Origin: Flavobacterium inviolabile
Lineage (GTDB): Bacteria > Bacteroidota > Bacteroidia > Flavobacteriales > Flavobacteriaceae
Assembly (NCBI RefSeq): GCF_013389455.1
Contig: NZ_CP058278.1
Location: 2,542,001-2,606,000 of the forward strand
Direction: 5' to 3'
DNA length: 64,000 bases
Part shown: in pieces, positions 55,564 to 64,000 of the stretch
Numbering within the stretch: the stretch's first letter is position 1
How the letters are laid out: every line of letters starts with the position of its first letter
Made by a program: the position numbers and the translations under genes
Notes under the pieces: generated by a model
What the model was told of the DNA's origin: nothing
The model's input: only the letters and a program-made list of their open reading frames with translations
The model's database searches: none

Positions 55564-56706
55564 ATGAAAACAGCTTTACTCCTGTATAAAGAGGCGTCAT
55601 TTTTAAAAGAAAAGAATGACGACGGTTTGAATTATGAAGCCGCACAATTGCTTATTGGCTTCGGTGCACCCGGATTAATTTCAGATCCCGATACGTATGC
55701 TTTTCTCAGAAAGCGGTTTCCGCTGGCCGATATTGCGCTCTGCTCTTCTGCCGGAGAGATTTATCAGAAAGAAGTGGTAGACGATACGATCACGTTAACG
55801 GCACATGAATTTTCGGCTACAGCGATCAAAACATCACAAATTGATATTGCGGATTACGATTCCGGTTTTACCGCCGGGAAAGCACTGGTGGAAAACCTTC
55901 CCGATGAAGGACTGCGGTTAATATTTGTACTGTCTGATGGCGGAAAAGTAAACGGGAGTGAATTGGTTAAAGGGATGAATGCGGCCAAATCGAAACAGGT
56001 ATTAATTACCGGCGGACTGGCCGGTGATGCCGACCGGTTTGAAAAAACCTATGTGGGTTTAAACAGTGTTCCGCAAACCGGTAAGATAATTGCCATTGGT
56101 TTTTATGGCGATAAACTCTTGCTTTCACACGGTTCCTTGGGCGGATGGGAGACTTTCGGATTGAAAAAAACAGTAACAAAATCGAGTGAAAATATATTAT
56201 ATGAAATAGACAACAAGAACGCCCTGGACCTGTATAAAAACTACCTGGGGATATATGCTTCCGAACTGCCCGGATCGGCATTATTATTCCCTTTGGCACT
56301 AACTTTAAAAGACAGTGGGGAAACGATAGTAAGAACCATATTGTCCATTGACAACAACAATAAAAGCATGACTTTTGCCGGTGATTTGCCTGTGGGAAGT
56401 GAAGTACAATTTATGAAGGCAAATTTTGATAAACTGGTCGATGCGGCAAGTGATGCCGCCAATACGTGTTTAGCCATACAGCATGCCGCTCCCAAGCTCG
56501 CTATACTGATTAGCTGCGTGGGAAGAAAACTGATATTGGGAAACAGGATAGAGGAAGAGGTGGAAGCGGTTTCCGATATTTTCGGTGCCGCAACACTACT
56601 GACCGGGTTTTACTCTTATGGCGAAATTTCCCCGATGCGGCCTTTCTCTAATTGTGAACTTCATAACCAAACGATGACAATTACCGGACTTAATGAAATT
56701 GAGTGA
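55564..56706 (+). CDS. FIST domain signal-sensing protein
   Basis: A 380-residue cytoplasmic protein. The FIST N domain spans about 25-215 (LLIGFGAPGLI, ALCSSAGEIY, VLITGGLAGDADRFEKTYVG) and the FIST C domain about 220-365 (YKNYLG, ILISCVGRKLILGNRIEEEV, GFYSYGEISP). FIST domains are thought to bind small ligands such as amino acids and occur with signalling proteins. The following hybrid kinase gene starts two bases after the stop, so the two are surely cotranscribed and probably act as sensor and transducer. It has no signal peptide. Confidence 0.93.
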   Translation: MKTALLLYKEASFLKEKNDDGLNYEAAQLLIGFGAPGLISDPDTYAFLRKRFPLADIALCSSAGEIYQKEVVDDTITLTAHEFSATAIKTSQIDIADYDSGFTAGKALVENLPDEGLRLIFVLSDGGKVNGSELVKGMNAAKSKQVLITGGLAGDADRFEKTYVGLNSVPQTGKIIAIGFYGDKLLLSHGSLGGWETFGLKKTVTKSSENILYEIDNKNALDLYKNYLGIYASELPGSALLFPLALTLKDSGETIVRTILSIDNNNKSMTFAGDLPVGSEVQFMKANFDKLVDAASDAANTCLAIQHAAPKLAILISCVGRKLILGNRIEEEVEAVSDIFGAATLLTGFYSYGEISPMRPFSNCELHNQTMTITGLNEIE

Positions 56707-56708
56707 TC

Positions 56709-59700
56709 ATGACGTATCATAAGTTATTACAAAAACAGATTAATAAATACCTGCCGAAAGATTTCAGGCAGCATAATGATTTCAGGGCTTTTCTGGAGTC
56801 TGTTAATACTTCTTACAACTCGTATGAGAAAGATAAAGGGATTATGAACCAGGCATTCCAGGAAAGTGAAAAAGAATACAATGAAGTACATGAAAATTTA
56901 AAAAGAGAAAATGACCTTAAAGAAAGGTCTATTGAAAACCTGTATGAAAGTCTGAAAGGAATTGACGATACGTATCAGGATATTAAAGATGAAGATAAAA
57001 ACGATCTGCTGTTTATCTCCGGATATTTAAGTGAGCAAATCGAAAAAAGAAGAAAATCCGAAAAGAGCCTGAACCACACGGTTGAACTTTTTAAAATGCT
57101 GCTGGCAAATATTCAGTCCGGTGTTATGGTAGAAGACGAAAACCGGAAAATCTTATTTATCAACCAGCTGTTTTGCAATTTTTTCGGGATAAAAGAGCGT
57201 CCGGAAACGATGGTTGGAATGGATTGTGCTGTTACGGCCGAGCGTTCCAGGCATATCTTTAGAAAACCGGACGATTTTGTAAACCGCCTGGAAACGATTT
57301 TTGAAGAAGGCAAAATTGTGACGAATGAATTGATCGAGACAACAGACAACCGCTTTTTTGAAAGGGATTATATCCCGATTGTTATCAATGGAGAACTACA
57401 GGGGAATTTCTGGAAATATACGGATGTTACCGAGAAAAAGCAGACGTTAACGCTGATTGAGCAAAATGAAGAGCGAAACCGCCTGATCATGAATGCGGCG
57501 CTGAATGCAATTATTAATATTGACAGTGCCGGGAAAATCACTTTTTGGAACCGCCAGGCCGAGAAAATATTCGGCTGGAACCAGGATGAGGTTTTAGGAC
57601 AAAACCTGACCGATACGATCATTCCGGAAAAGTATGCAAGCGGACATATTAACGGGATGAACCATTACCTGGAAACCGGCGAAGGGCCGGTGTTGAACCG
57701 TCAGCTGGAACTGAGCGGACTGAACAGGGACGGACAGGAGTTTCCTATTGAAATTTCGATACTGCCGATTAATCACAATGAAGAAAAATTCTTTTGTTCT
57801 TTTATTCAGGACATATCCGAAAGAAAAAAGGCGGAAACCAGCCTTAAAGCACAGGAAGAAAAATACCGCAACATTATTGCCAATATGAATATGGGACTGA
57901 TAGAAGTGGACCGGAACGATATCATCTTGTATGCAAACCAGGGCTTTCTTTCGATTTCCGGATACGAACTGGATGAAATTATCGGTAAGAGCGCCCCGGA
58001 GATTTTTATGTATAATGAAGATCTGAAGCTGGTGAAAAGCAAACAGGAACTGAGAAGAAAAGGTATTTCGAATTTGTACCAGCTGCCGATTAAAAATAAA
58101 AAAGGAGAACTGCGATGGTGGGCCATCAGCGGCGGACCGAATTATGACGACAATGGCGAATGGATCGGGTCCATAGGGATCCATCTGGATATTACCGAAC
58201 AAAAGCGGATGGAAATTGAGTTGAAGAATGAAAAAATCAAGGCACAGCAGGCTTCGAAATCGAAAGAAGCTTTTCTGGCCCACATGAGCCATGAGATCCG
58301 GACACCTTTGAATGCGATAGTCGGCTTTTTAAGAGAATTATCGAAACAGGATCTGACCGCAGCACAAAAAGAATATGTAAACAACAGTAATATTGCTTCC
58401 AAACATTTGCTGGCGATCATTAACAACGTGCTGGATATCTCCAAAATTGAAGCCCGGGAAATGTCCCTTGAAAAAGAAGACTTTATTTTTGAGAATACCA
58501 TCAATAACGTGGTAACGGTGATGAAGCCACGGGCTGAAGCCAAAGAGCTATACCTTAGCAAATCGGTTTCGGAGCATATTCCGAAGGTTTTAAAAGGGGA
58601 TGTTTTGCGATTGGAGCAGATTTTATTCAACCTTATCGGCAATGCGGTTAAGTTTACGACACAGGGCGGCGTTGCGGTTGATTGCAGTCTTGTAGAAAGT
58701 TCGGATGCCCGGCAAAAAATAAAGATCTCGATTTCCGACACCGGAATTGGTATTGATGCTGATTTCCAGAAAGATATTTTCCGAAAGTTCACACAGGAGG
58801 ACAAAGCGCTCACAACAAAACGCTATGGCGGAACAGGATTGGGTTTGTTCATTACCCGGGAACTGGTAGAGCTGATGGGCGGTACCATTGAAATTGAAAG
58901 CGAAAAAGGCAAAGGAACGGTATTTCATGTGTATCTGGAGCTGGAAAAAGGAGATGAGGAAAAGATCCAGAAGGCGAACCAGCAGGAAGAATGGATGAAT
59001 CTCGAAAATGTTACGATCCTTCTTGTAGAGGACAATATTCTGAACAGGATGGTGGCACAAAATTCCCTGAAACATTATAAATGCAATGTTATTGAAGCGG
59101 AAAACGGATTAAAAGCGATTGAAATTCTAAAAACAGGCGCGAATATTGATTTGATACTGATGGATATCCAGATGCCGGAAATGGACGGTATTGAAGCAAC
59201 AACGCTTATAAGAGAAGAGCTGAAACTGGATATACCGATTATCGCCTTAACGGCAAACGCGTTTAAGACCGAGGTAGAACGCTGCCAGAAAGTAGGCATG
59301 AATGATTATGTTACCAAACCGTTTGACGAAGACGTGCTGATTAACATGATTGCAAAATATACGAATAACGGTAAAATTGAAAAGATAGGCACTTTAACGA
59401 AGCTCTATGATTTGCGTTTAATCCAGGGATTAAGCAGTGAAAACGATAAGTTTATGAATGAGCTGCTGGTGGTTTTTATTGAGCAGGTTAACGAGACCAT
59501 CCAAAAGACGGAAATTGCCCTTTCGGAAAATAATTTTACAGAGGTGGGCCGTATTATGCACAAAATAAGGCCGAGTGTGGAAAGCTTACGGATTCATTCC
59601 ATTAGTAACGAACTGAAACAACTGGAAGAGTTGGCTAAAAATGCAGAGAATGTTACGGCCATTAAAATACTGTTTGGCTTTATCAGGGCGAAACTGGAAG

Positions 59701-59744
59701 AAGTGATTTTGCAGTTAAAAGAAAACGAACGGGATTTTCTGTAA
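56709..59744 (+). CDS. Hybrid histidine kinase with three PAS domains, receiver and Hpt
   Basis: A 1,011-residue cytoplasmic kinase. Its parts are an N-terminal coiled coil (about 20-120), three PAS domains (about 125-240, 250-375, 380-495), HisKA with AHMSHEIRTPLNAIVGF (His near 525), HATPase with LIGNAVKFT, DTGIGI and GGTGLGLFI (about 610-740), a receiver domain with LILMDIQMPEMDG (Asp near 818) and a terminal Hpt domain with IMHKIRPSVESL (His near 955). This is a full phosphorelay in one chain with no output domain, so a partner regulator must lie elsewhere. The ATG at 56709 is chosen; a GTG at 56703 overlaps the preceding stop. Coupled to the FIST protein. Confidence 0.94.
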   Translation: MTYHKLLQKQINKYLPKDFRQHNDFRAFLESVNTSYNSYEKDKGIMNQAFQESEKEYNEVHENLKRENDLKERSIENLYESLKGIDDTYQDIKDEDKNDLLFISGYLSEQIEKRRKSEKSLNHTVELFKMLLANIQSGVMVEDENRKILFINQLFCNFFGIKERPETMVGMDCAVTAERSRHIFRKPDDFVNRLETIFEEGKIVTNELIETTDNRFFERDYIPIVINGELQGNFWKYTDVTEKKQTLTLIEQNEERNRLIMNAALNAIINIDSAGKITFWNRQAEKIFGWNQDEVLGQNLTDTIIPEKYASGHINGMNHYLETGEGPVLNRQLELSGLNRDGQEFPIEISILPINHNEEKFFCSFIQDISERKKAETSLKAQEEKYRNIIANMNMGLIEVDRNDIILYANQGFLSISGYELDEIIGKSAPEIFMYNEDLKLVKSKQELRRKGISNLYQLPIKNKKGELRWWAISGGPNYDDNGEWIGSIGIHLDITEQKRMEIELKNEKIKAQQASKSKEAFLAHMSHEIRTPLNAIVGFLRELSKQDLTAAQKEYVNNSNIASKHLLAIINNVLDISKIEAREMSLEKEDFIFENTINNVVTVMKPRAEAKELYLSKSVSEHIPKVLKGDVLRLEQILFNLIGNAVKFTTQGGVAVDCSLVESSDARQKIKISISDTGIGIDADFQKDIFRKFTQEDKALTTKRYGGTGLGLFITRELVELMGGTIEIESEKGKGTVFHVYLELEKGDEEKIQKANQQEEWMNLENVTILLVEDNILNRMVAQNSLKHYKCNVIEAENGLKAIEILKTGANIDLILMDIQMPEMDGIEATTLIREELKLDIPIIALTANAFKTEVERCQKVGMNDYVTKPFDEDVLINMIAKYTNNGKIEKIGTLTKLYDLRLIQGLSSENDKFMNELLVVFIEQVNETIQKTEIALSENNFTEVGRIMHKIRPSVESLRIHSISNELKQLEELAKNAENVTAIKILFGFIRAKLEEVILQLKENERDFL

Positions 59745-59754
59745 TCCGGAGCTA

Positions 59755-59793
59755 CTATAAAAATATAAACCTGGCGTTAGTGGTAACGCCAGG
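59755..59793 (-). terminator. Terminator after the ABC ATPase-like gene
   Basis: CCTGGCGTTA-GTGG-TAACGCCAGG: a perfect 10-bp stem followed on the minus strand by TTTATATTTTTAT. It sits between two convergent genes. Confidence 0.75.
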
Positions 59794-59872
59794 CTTAACG
59801 AAAAAGTCAGTACATACTTAACTTTGCGTAAACAAAAAAAATTAAATTAAAATTAAAGTACTTTACAGGATG

Positions 59873-60652
59873 TTATCGTTTTTGCTGCAACGAGTATAAT
59901 CCGTTGGAAGTAAACAATTCATCCGGTTTTTCTACTGTTTCTGCCGGGACTACGATCTGATCGGCATTTTTTATGGTTTCCAGCCTGTCGGTAATGATAA
60001 GCAGGGTTTTGTTTTTTACCAGTTCCTGAATGGTTTTCTGGATACCGTTGTTCTGGTCTGCATCCAGGGAAAAAGCAGCTTCGTCTAAAAGCAGTATCGG
60101 TGCGTTTTTTAGTATTGCCCGGGCAATATTGAGGCGCAGTTTTTCATTAACAGACAGTTGGTACCCGTATTTTCCTATCCGGGTGTGCAATCCTTCCGGC
60201 AGTTCCCAGGCAAAATCAATGACCTGAGCTTTTTCGGTAGCATCAAATATGGCATCGTCCGTGGCTTCCGGATTTTCCGATTTAAGGTTGTTGTAAATAC
60301 TGTCGTTCAATACTTCACTATCCTGGAAAATTTCGCTAACAAATGCTGAAAGTTGCTGCTGCGGGATATTTTTGATGGGAATGCCGCCAATTTTAATGGT
60401 TCCTTTTTTAATATCCCAAAAGTGGGAAAGGAGTGTGGTTAACGTTATTTTATCGGTTGCAGATAATCCCACTAATGCCGTGACGCTTTTTTCTTCAGCA
60501 TGAAAGGAAATTCTCCGGACGGCTTTTTCACCATCGGCATTAAAAGCGACATTGTCAAACTGTATGTCGAAGGTGGCCGGGCTTTCTTCCTGATTCACTT
60601 CCAGCAATGGCCGGTTTAAGAATTGTATGATTCTGTTTATATTAAAGTTCAT
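59873..60652 (-). CDS. ABC ATPase-like protein with degraded catalytic motifs
   Basis: A 259-residue protein with the layout of an ABC exporter nucleotide-binding domain but no membrane domain. Walker A is GLSATDKIT where GxxGxGK(S/T) is expected; the signature is LSVNEK instead of LSGGQ; and the switch His is replaced in IITDRLETI (normally AHRL). The Q-loop (IFQD) and Walker B (ILLLDEAAFSLD) are intact. ATP hydrolysis is therefore doubtful. It follows the siderophore-interacting reductase by 47 bases in the same operon. In mycobacterial IrtAB a SIP domain is fused to an ABC exporter half, so a relic or regulatory role in siderophore transport is plausible. Confidence 0.8.
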   Translation of the reverse strand: MNFNINRIIQFLNRPLLEVNQEESPATFDIQFDNVAFNADGEKAVRRISFHAEEKSVTALVGLSATDKITLTTLLSHFWDIKKGTIKIGGIPIKNIPQQQLSAFVSEIFQDSEVLNDSIYNNLKSENPEATDDAIFDATEKAQVIDFAWELPEGLHTRIGKYGYQLSVNEKLRLNIARAILKNAPILLLDEAAFSLDADQNNGIQKTIQELVKNKTLLIITDRLETIKNADQIVVPAETVEKPDELFTSNGLYSLQQKR

Positions 60653-60699
60653 CTTGTATCCTGTTTGGAAGCTGTTACCGGTATTCCGGACCGCTTCGT

Positions 60700-61530
60700 T
60701 TATTTTAGCTGGAACTCCTCACGTCGTTCCATTTCCGATTGTTCTTCACTATTGCCTGCCTTCCAGTAAGAGTAGGCATAAAGTTCGCTGCGTTCCCATT
60801 TTTGCTCTTTTCGCATATAGTTCCGGATCGTTTTTACAGTAGCAAATTCGGCTGCTACATAGGCAAAACGGCTGATACCCGAGTCCGGTAACGGATGGTT
60901 TTTAATGGCATCTGCCAGTGCAGTAGTCAAAATATTGTCGTTATATAACAACCACTTGACCGTTACCTGCGATCGCGTTGAAATGGTTTGTATTTCCTGT
61001 TCGTTTTCAACAAGTATATAGGCAACACCGGTTGCCGTTTCGGGCAAGGTTTCCAGTATAACACTGATAACGGGAATAGCCGTAGCATCGCCGGCAAGCA
61101 AATACCAGTCGGCTTTCGGGTAAAGTTCCGTTTTTAAGCCGTACATCGCCACACCTAAAGGATCGCCAACATTGGCATGGATTGCCCAGGAAGAAGCCGG
61201 ACCGGAATCGCCATGAGCAACAAAGTCAATATACATTTCTTCTTTTTCAAGATCAATCCCCCTGTGGGTATAGGTACGGATGGACGGGCAGACCTCTTGT
61301 GGCGGAAGTGCCCATTTTCCGTTATCAAAATGCGGAAAATGAATCTCGCGAACACCTGCCGGCGGAATAAAAATTTTATTGTTTTCCCCTACGGTTGCTG
61401 CTGCATATTGGTTTACAGATGCCCCTGTTAGTGTAATCCGTAAATAATTAGGCGTTATATACTTTTTAGCTTTTACCTGAAGTGTTGCATTAATGATGTG
61501 CAATAATTTGTTTTCTTTAGTATTTGCCAT
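60700..61530 (-). CDS. Siderophore-interacting protein (NAD(P)H ferric-siderophore reductase)
   Basis: A 276-residue FAD-dependent reductase of the SIP family. The flavin motif RTYTHRG (near residue 86) sits in the N-terminal FAD domain, and the C-terminal SIP domain shows DWYLLAGDATAIPVISVILE, RFAYVAAEFATVK and the terminal AYSYWKAGNSEEQ that matches the YWRxGxxxE end of the family. It should release iron from ferric siderophores in the cytoplasm. Divergent from an AraC regulator gene and upstream of a degenerate ABC ATPase gene. Confidence 0.93.
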   Translation of the reverse strand: MANTKENKLLHIINATLQVKAKKYITPNYLRITLTGASVNQYAAATVGENNKIFIPPAGVREIHFPHFDNGKWALPPQEVCPSIRTYTHRGIDLEKEEMYIDFVAHGDSGPASSWAIHANVGDPLGVAMYGLKTELYPKADWYLLAGDATAIPVISVILETLPETATGVAYILVENEQEIQTISTRSQVTVKWLLYNDNILTTALADAIKNHPLPDSGISRFAYVAAEFATVKTIRNYMRKEQKWERSELYAYSYWKAGNSEEQSEMERREEFQLK

Positions 61531-61591
61531 TGTGTGATTGATGATTTTGATAAAAATAAATTAATAGTTTAGATTGTTTCTAAATAATATT

Positions 61592-61599
61592 TATCTTTG
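61592..61599 (+). promoter_or_regulatory. -7 element of the AraC regulator gene
   Basis: TATCTTTG, exact TAnnTTTG, with TTG at 61574-61576 (15-base spacer, slightly short). The predicted leader is about 75 bases. It lies in the divergent gap between the reductase and regulator genes. Confidence 0.45.
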
Positions 61600-61672
61600 A
61601 ACAAAGGTCAGCTTTATCCCTTTTAAGGTTGTACTCAAAACGGATTATTGATAACGCTAAAAGGATTTTTAA

Positions 61673-62662
61673 ATGAAAATGGTTATTACGAATACAGATC
61701 TCAATGATATTTTGTTTGAGCGGGATTTGCCACAGAATTTTAAAAGCGATAAAGCCTATACCGAAAGTAACACTGCTATATTTCATCCGAAATTCGGTTC
61801 GTCGGATATCGAAGATTTATGGTTTGAGGGAATCCACATTACGAAAGGGCAAACCCGGATCAAAGAAGATATTTCCTTAAAAATAGAGAGTAATTATTCC
61901 GTATTTGAAATGCATTTTACGCTTTCCGGATCCAGCCAGGCCACTACTTTAGGCTCCAAAGAGATCTTTCGTTTTGAACCACAGCAGCATAATCTTATTT
62001 ATACCAAAGATTTTGAGGGGTATTTTAATTTTTCGAAACAGGAAGATCTGAATAACTTTTTTGAAGTGCATTTTACCGAAGATTATTTTCAGCGTTTTAT
62101 GAATGTTGAAAATACCGTACTGGATAAGTTTCTTAACGGTATTGAAAAAAGGAGTATGTCGGCAATGAAAGAGAAAAATATGGCGATTACGCCACAGATG
62201 AATCTTATCATTTCGGAAATCATGCAGTGCAAACGTTCCGGTTTGCTGAAACGTCTTTTTATCGAGTCGAAGGTTATTGAGCTGTTTATGTTACAGCTTG
62301 CCCAGTTTGAAACGACCTTAAAGGAGAAAAAAGAGGTGATGAATTTCCAGGATATCGAAAAAATCCATCATGCAAAATATTTACTGGAGCAGAACATCAG
62401 CAATCCTTACACGCTAATAGCGCTGGCGCATGAAGTAGGACTAAACGATTTTAAATTAAAAAAAGGCTTTAAAGCAATCTTTAACACTACTGTTTTTGGC
62501 TATCTGCACGACTTACGAATGGAAAAAGCGAAACATTTGCTGCTGGAACAGGAAAGGACTATTAAGGAAGTAGCTGATTATTGCGGCTATGAATATGTGC
62601 AGCATTTTATCACGGCTTTCCGTAAAAAATATGGTATTACACCGGGAAAACTACAAGCCTAA
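61673..62662 (+). CDS. AraC-family transcriptional regulator (PchR-like)
   Basis: A 329-residue cytoplasmic regulator. The N-terminal part (about 1-210) is a ligand-binding domain and the C-terminal part (about 232-329) an AraC double helix-turn-helix, with LIALAHEVGLNDFKLKKGFK and EVADYCGYEYVQHFITAFRK. PchR-like proteins sense ferric siderophores; divergence from the siderophore-interacting reductase supports that role. The second ATG, two codons downstream, is also possible. Confidence 0.9.
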   Translation: MKMVITNTDLNDILFERDLPQNFKSDKAYTESNTAIFHPKFGSSDIEDLWFEGIHITKGQTRIKEDISLKIESNYSVFEMHFTLSGSSQATTLGSKEIFRFEPQQHNLIYTKDFEGYFNFSKQEDLNNFFEVHFTEDYFQRFMNVENTVLDKFLNGIEKRSMSAMKEKNMAITPQMNLIISEIMQCKRSGLLKRLFIESKVIELFMLQLAQFETTLKEKKEVMNFQDIEKIHHAKYLLEQNISNPYTLIALAHEVGLNDFKLKKGFKAIFNTTVFGYLHDLRMEKAKHLLLEQERTIKEVADYCGYEYVQHFITAFRKKYGITPGKLQA

Positions 62663-62679
62663 ACAAAGGCGATGGCTTA

Positions 62680-62772
62680 TCAGGGCTGTTTTTTAAATAA
62701 AGATTTAAAACGGGTCCATAAATTCCTTTTTTCAATAACAATCTCACCTGTAAAAGCTTTGCTTTCTTTCAT
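62680..62772 (-). other. Short 30-residue frame after the sensor kinase
   Basis: MKESKAFTGEIVIEKRN at its start, ending FKSLFKKQP. The frame is open for eleven more codons upstream without a start. No family recognised. It may be a small protein, a remnant of a longer gene's C-terminus, or chance. Confidence 0.25.
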
Positions 62773-62825
62773 TTCGATCGTGTACTTTGCGGAAGGGTTG
62801 GTTTTGTTTTACTGTATAGAATTGC

Positions 62826-64000
62826 TTAAATATGGGGTAATTCGATTGTAAAGGTGGTTCCCTGGCCGGGTTCGGACACTACGGAAATACTACCGTTATG
62901 CAAGGCAATTATCTTTTGGGTCAGGGACAGGCCGATCCCGTTTCCTCCGGCAAAATTCTTGTTATCACCTCTGAAAAAAGGAGTGAAGATATTCGGCAGA
63001 TCTTCGTTATTGATCCCGATACCGTTGTCCTGAAAACGGATTATCGTTTTTGTTTTAAAATAGGTTATCGCTACAGTGCTTTCCTTTTCTTCCGAAAATT
63101 TACAGCCGTTTTCAATCAGATTCATAAAGGCAACTTTCAGCAGGTATTCATTGCCTTTTACGGATATAAAATCGTCGTCTTCAATTTCCTTTTCAAAAAT
63201 AAGGTTTACTTTAAATTCCGGCTGGTTGTGCATCACATCGTTCCGCGCATCCAGTAAGACTTCATCGAGGCGAATTTCTTTCAGTCCGATTTCTGCCTGG
63301 TCATAATTGGCTTTGGCAAGATCCAGCAGACTGTTGGATAACCGGACCAGTTTTTGCGCATCATTTATCGCGTTTGTAATGGATTTTTGATATTCTTCGT
63401 TGGTGCGCATATTGCTCACTGATAGTTGCAGTTCGGTTAGCATGGCTGTTAATGGCGTGCGCAGTTCGTGTGAAATATTGGAAACAAAATCTTTTTGTGC
63501 TTCAAATGATTTTTCCAGGCGGTTCAGCATTTCGTTAAAAGTGGTTGCTAGCTCAGCAATTTCGTCTTTGCTATTGGGTATTTGTACTCTTAAATCCAGA
63601 TTGGTTGCCGAGATCACCTTTACGTTGGCTACAATATTGCTCACCGGCGATAAGGCTTTTTTGGAAAAGATGCGCCCCATGATGTAGATAAACAGGATGG
63701 AGGAGAAGAATAAAATAAGGATGGTGCGTTTAATGGAATCGGAACTGTGGTAACCGTTCTGGTCATAGGCCGCCGCCATGATAATATAGTTCTTGTTTTG
63801 ATATTCGTATTTTAAACCGATAGCCTGCCATTTGTCGAGATAGAAACGGATTTCCTTTTTTTTCAAAACGGAATGCAGCATTTTTTTATTTTCTTTTACG
63901 ATATCAATATCCACATCATCATGGTATAATAAGTTAAAGGAATCGTCATAAATGGCAACTTCAACTTCGTTGATTATCGAACGGTTATTGGTGTAAATCG
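62826..64000 (-). CDS. HAMP sensor histidine kinase, N-terminus outside window
   Basis: The frame is open to the right edge, so the N-terminus is missing. The visible part begins in a periplasmic sensor region, then a membrane helix (ILILFFSSILFIYIMGRIF), HAMP domain, HisKA with FVSNISHELRTPLTAML (His in NISHELRTP), and HATPase with LIENGCKFS, DNGIGI, GNGIGLSLTQKI and GQGTTFTIELP. This layout is that of CusS-like two-component kinases; the response regulator is expected outside the window. It is transcribed toward the AraC regulator gene. Confidence 0.92.
   Translation of the reverse strand, partial: IYTNNRSIINEVEVAIYDDSFNLLYHDDVDIDIVKENKKMLHSVLKKKEIRFYLDKWQAIGLKYEYQNKNYIIMAAAYDQNGYHSSDSIKRTILILFFSSILFIYIMGRIFSKKALSPVSNIVANVKVISATNLDLRVQIPNSKDEIAELATTFNEMLNRLEKSFEAQKDFVSNISHELRTPLTAMLTELQLSVSNMRTNEEYQKSITNAINDAQKLVRLSNSLLDLAKANYDQAEIGLKEIRLDEVLLDARNDVMHNQPEFKVNLIFEKEIEDDDFISVKGNEYLLKVAFMNLIENGCKFSEEKESTVAITYFKTKTIIRFQDNGIGINNEDLPNIFTPFFRGDNKNFAGGNGIGLSLTQKIIALHNGSISVVSEPGQGTTFTIELPHI

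Noticed and set aside
55422..55589. 55-residue frame overlapping the FIST start
   Set aside because: It overlaps the well-supported FIST gene out of frame, in an AT-rich promoter region, with no family features.

Overview
This window looks like a chromosomal segment of a member of the Flavobacteriaceae (Bacteroidota), close to Flavobacterium. The evidence is several families confined or nearly confined to this phylum: type IX secretion (T9SS) type-B C-terminal domains, a PorP/SprF protein, TonB receptors with carboxypeptidase-regulatory N-termini, DUF4249, DUF4919 and DUF4421. In addition, many genes are preceded by the Bacteroidota promoter form TTG-N(17-21)-TAnnTTTG, and the start sites I checked show no obvious Shine-Dalgarno sequence. 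No rRNA, tRNA, CRISPR array, insertion sequence or integrase was seen. Both window edges cut a gene.

Layout. 1-5 kb: an M28 peptidase (cut at the left edge), thiamine pyrophosphokinase and a TonB receptor/DUF4249 lipoprotein pair, all on the minus strand. 5.2-9.9 kb (plus): a LytS/LytTR two-component pair and two tandem TPR membrane proteins, of which only the first carries an AraC-type DNA-binding domain. 10-27 kb (plus): a T9SS surface-protein locus, consisting of a 2,622-residue adhesin, PorP/SprF, a PD40/OmpA protein and a second giant adhesin (1,979 residues). 27-33 kb (minus): monomeric isocitrate dehydrogenase, ribosomal protein L19, TrmD and three small accessory genes. 33-35 kb (plus): an MFS transporter and a cyclophilin-FKBP double isomerase.

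35.4-37.9 kb holds the most distinctive locus: a microviridin-type graspetide (omega-ester peptide) cluster. It has a 92-residue precursor with two TxKYPSD cores followed by two ATP-grasp ligases, one resembling the lactam-forming MdnB/MvdC type and the other the lactone-forming MdnC/MvdD type. A hairpin separates precursor from ligases, and strong terminators bound the unit. The cores carry Asn where classical microviridins carry Trp.

38-50 kb is mixed: GreA/Rnk-like factor, FMN glutamate-synthase-like protein, thioredoxin-like protein, CsaA-like tRNA-binding protein, a LysR/YeiH pair, a peroxiredoxin/AlkD-like pair facing an HxlR regulator, a DUF4421 protein, and an MgtC-MgtA magnesium operon with a long leader encoding a small proline-rich ORF. 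50.7-55 kb (minus): DUF4919 protein, AraC-type membrane regulator and an outer-membrane beta-barrel TonB receptor. 55.5-59.7 kb (plus): a FIST sensor protein followed by a hybrid histidine kinase. 59.9-62.7 kb: an iron/siderophore locus with a siderophore-interacting reductase, an ABC ATPase-like protein whose catalytic motifs are degraded, and a divergent AraC regulator. The right edge cuts a HAMP-type sensor kinase.

All functional assignments are from reading translated sequence for family motifs; no database search was run.
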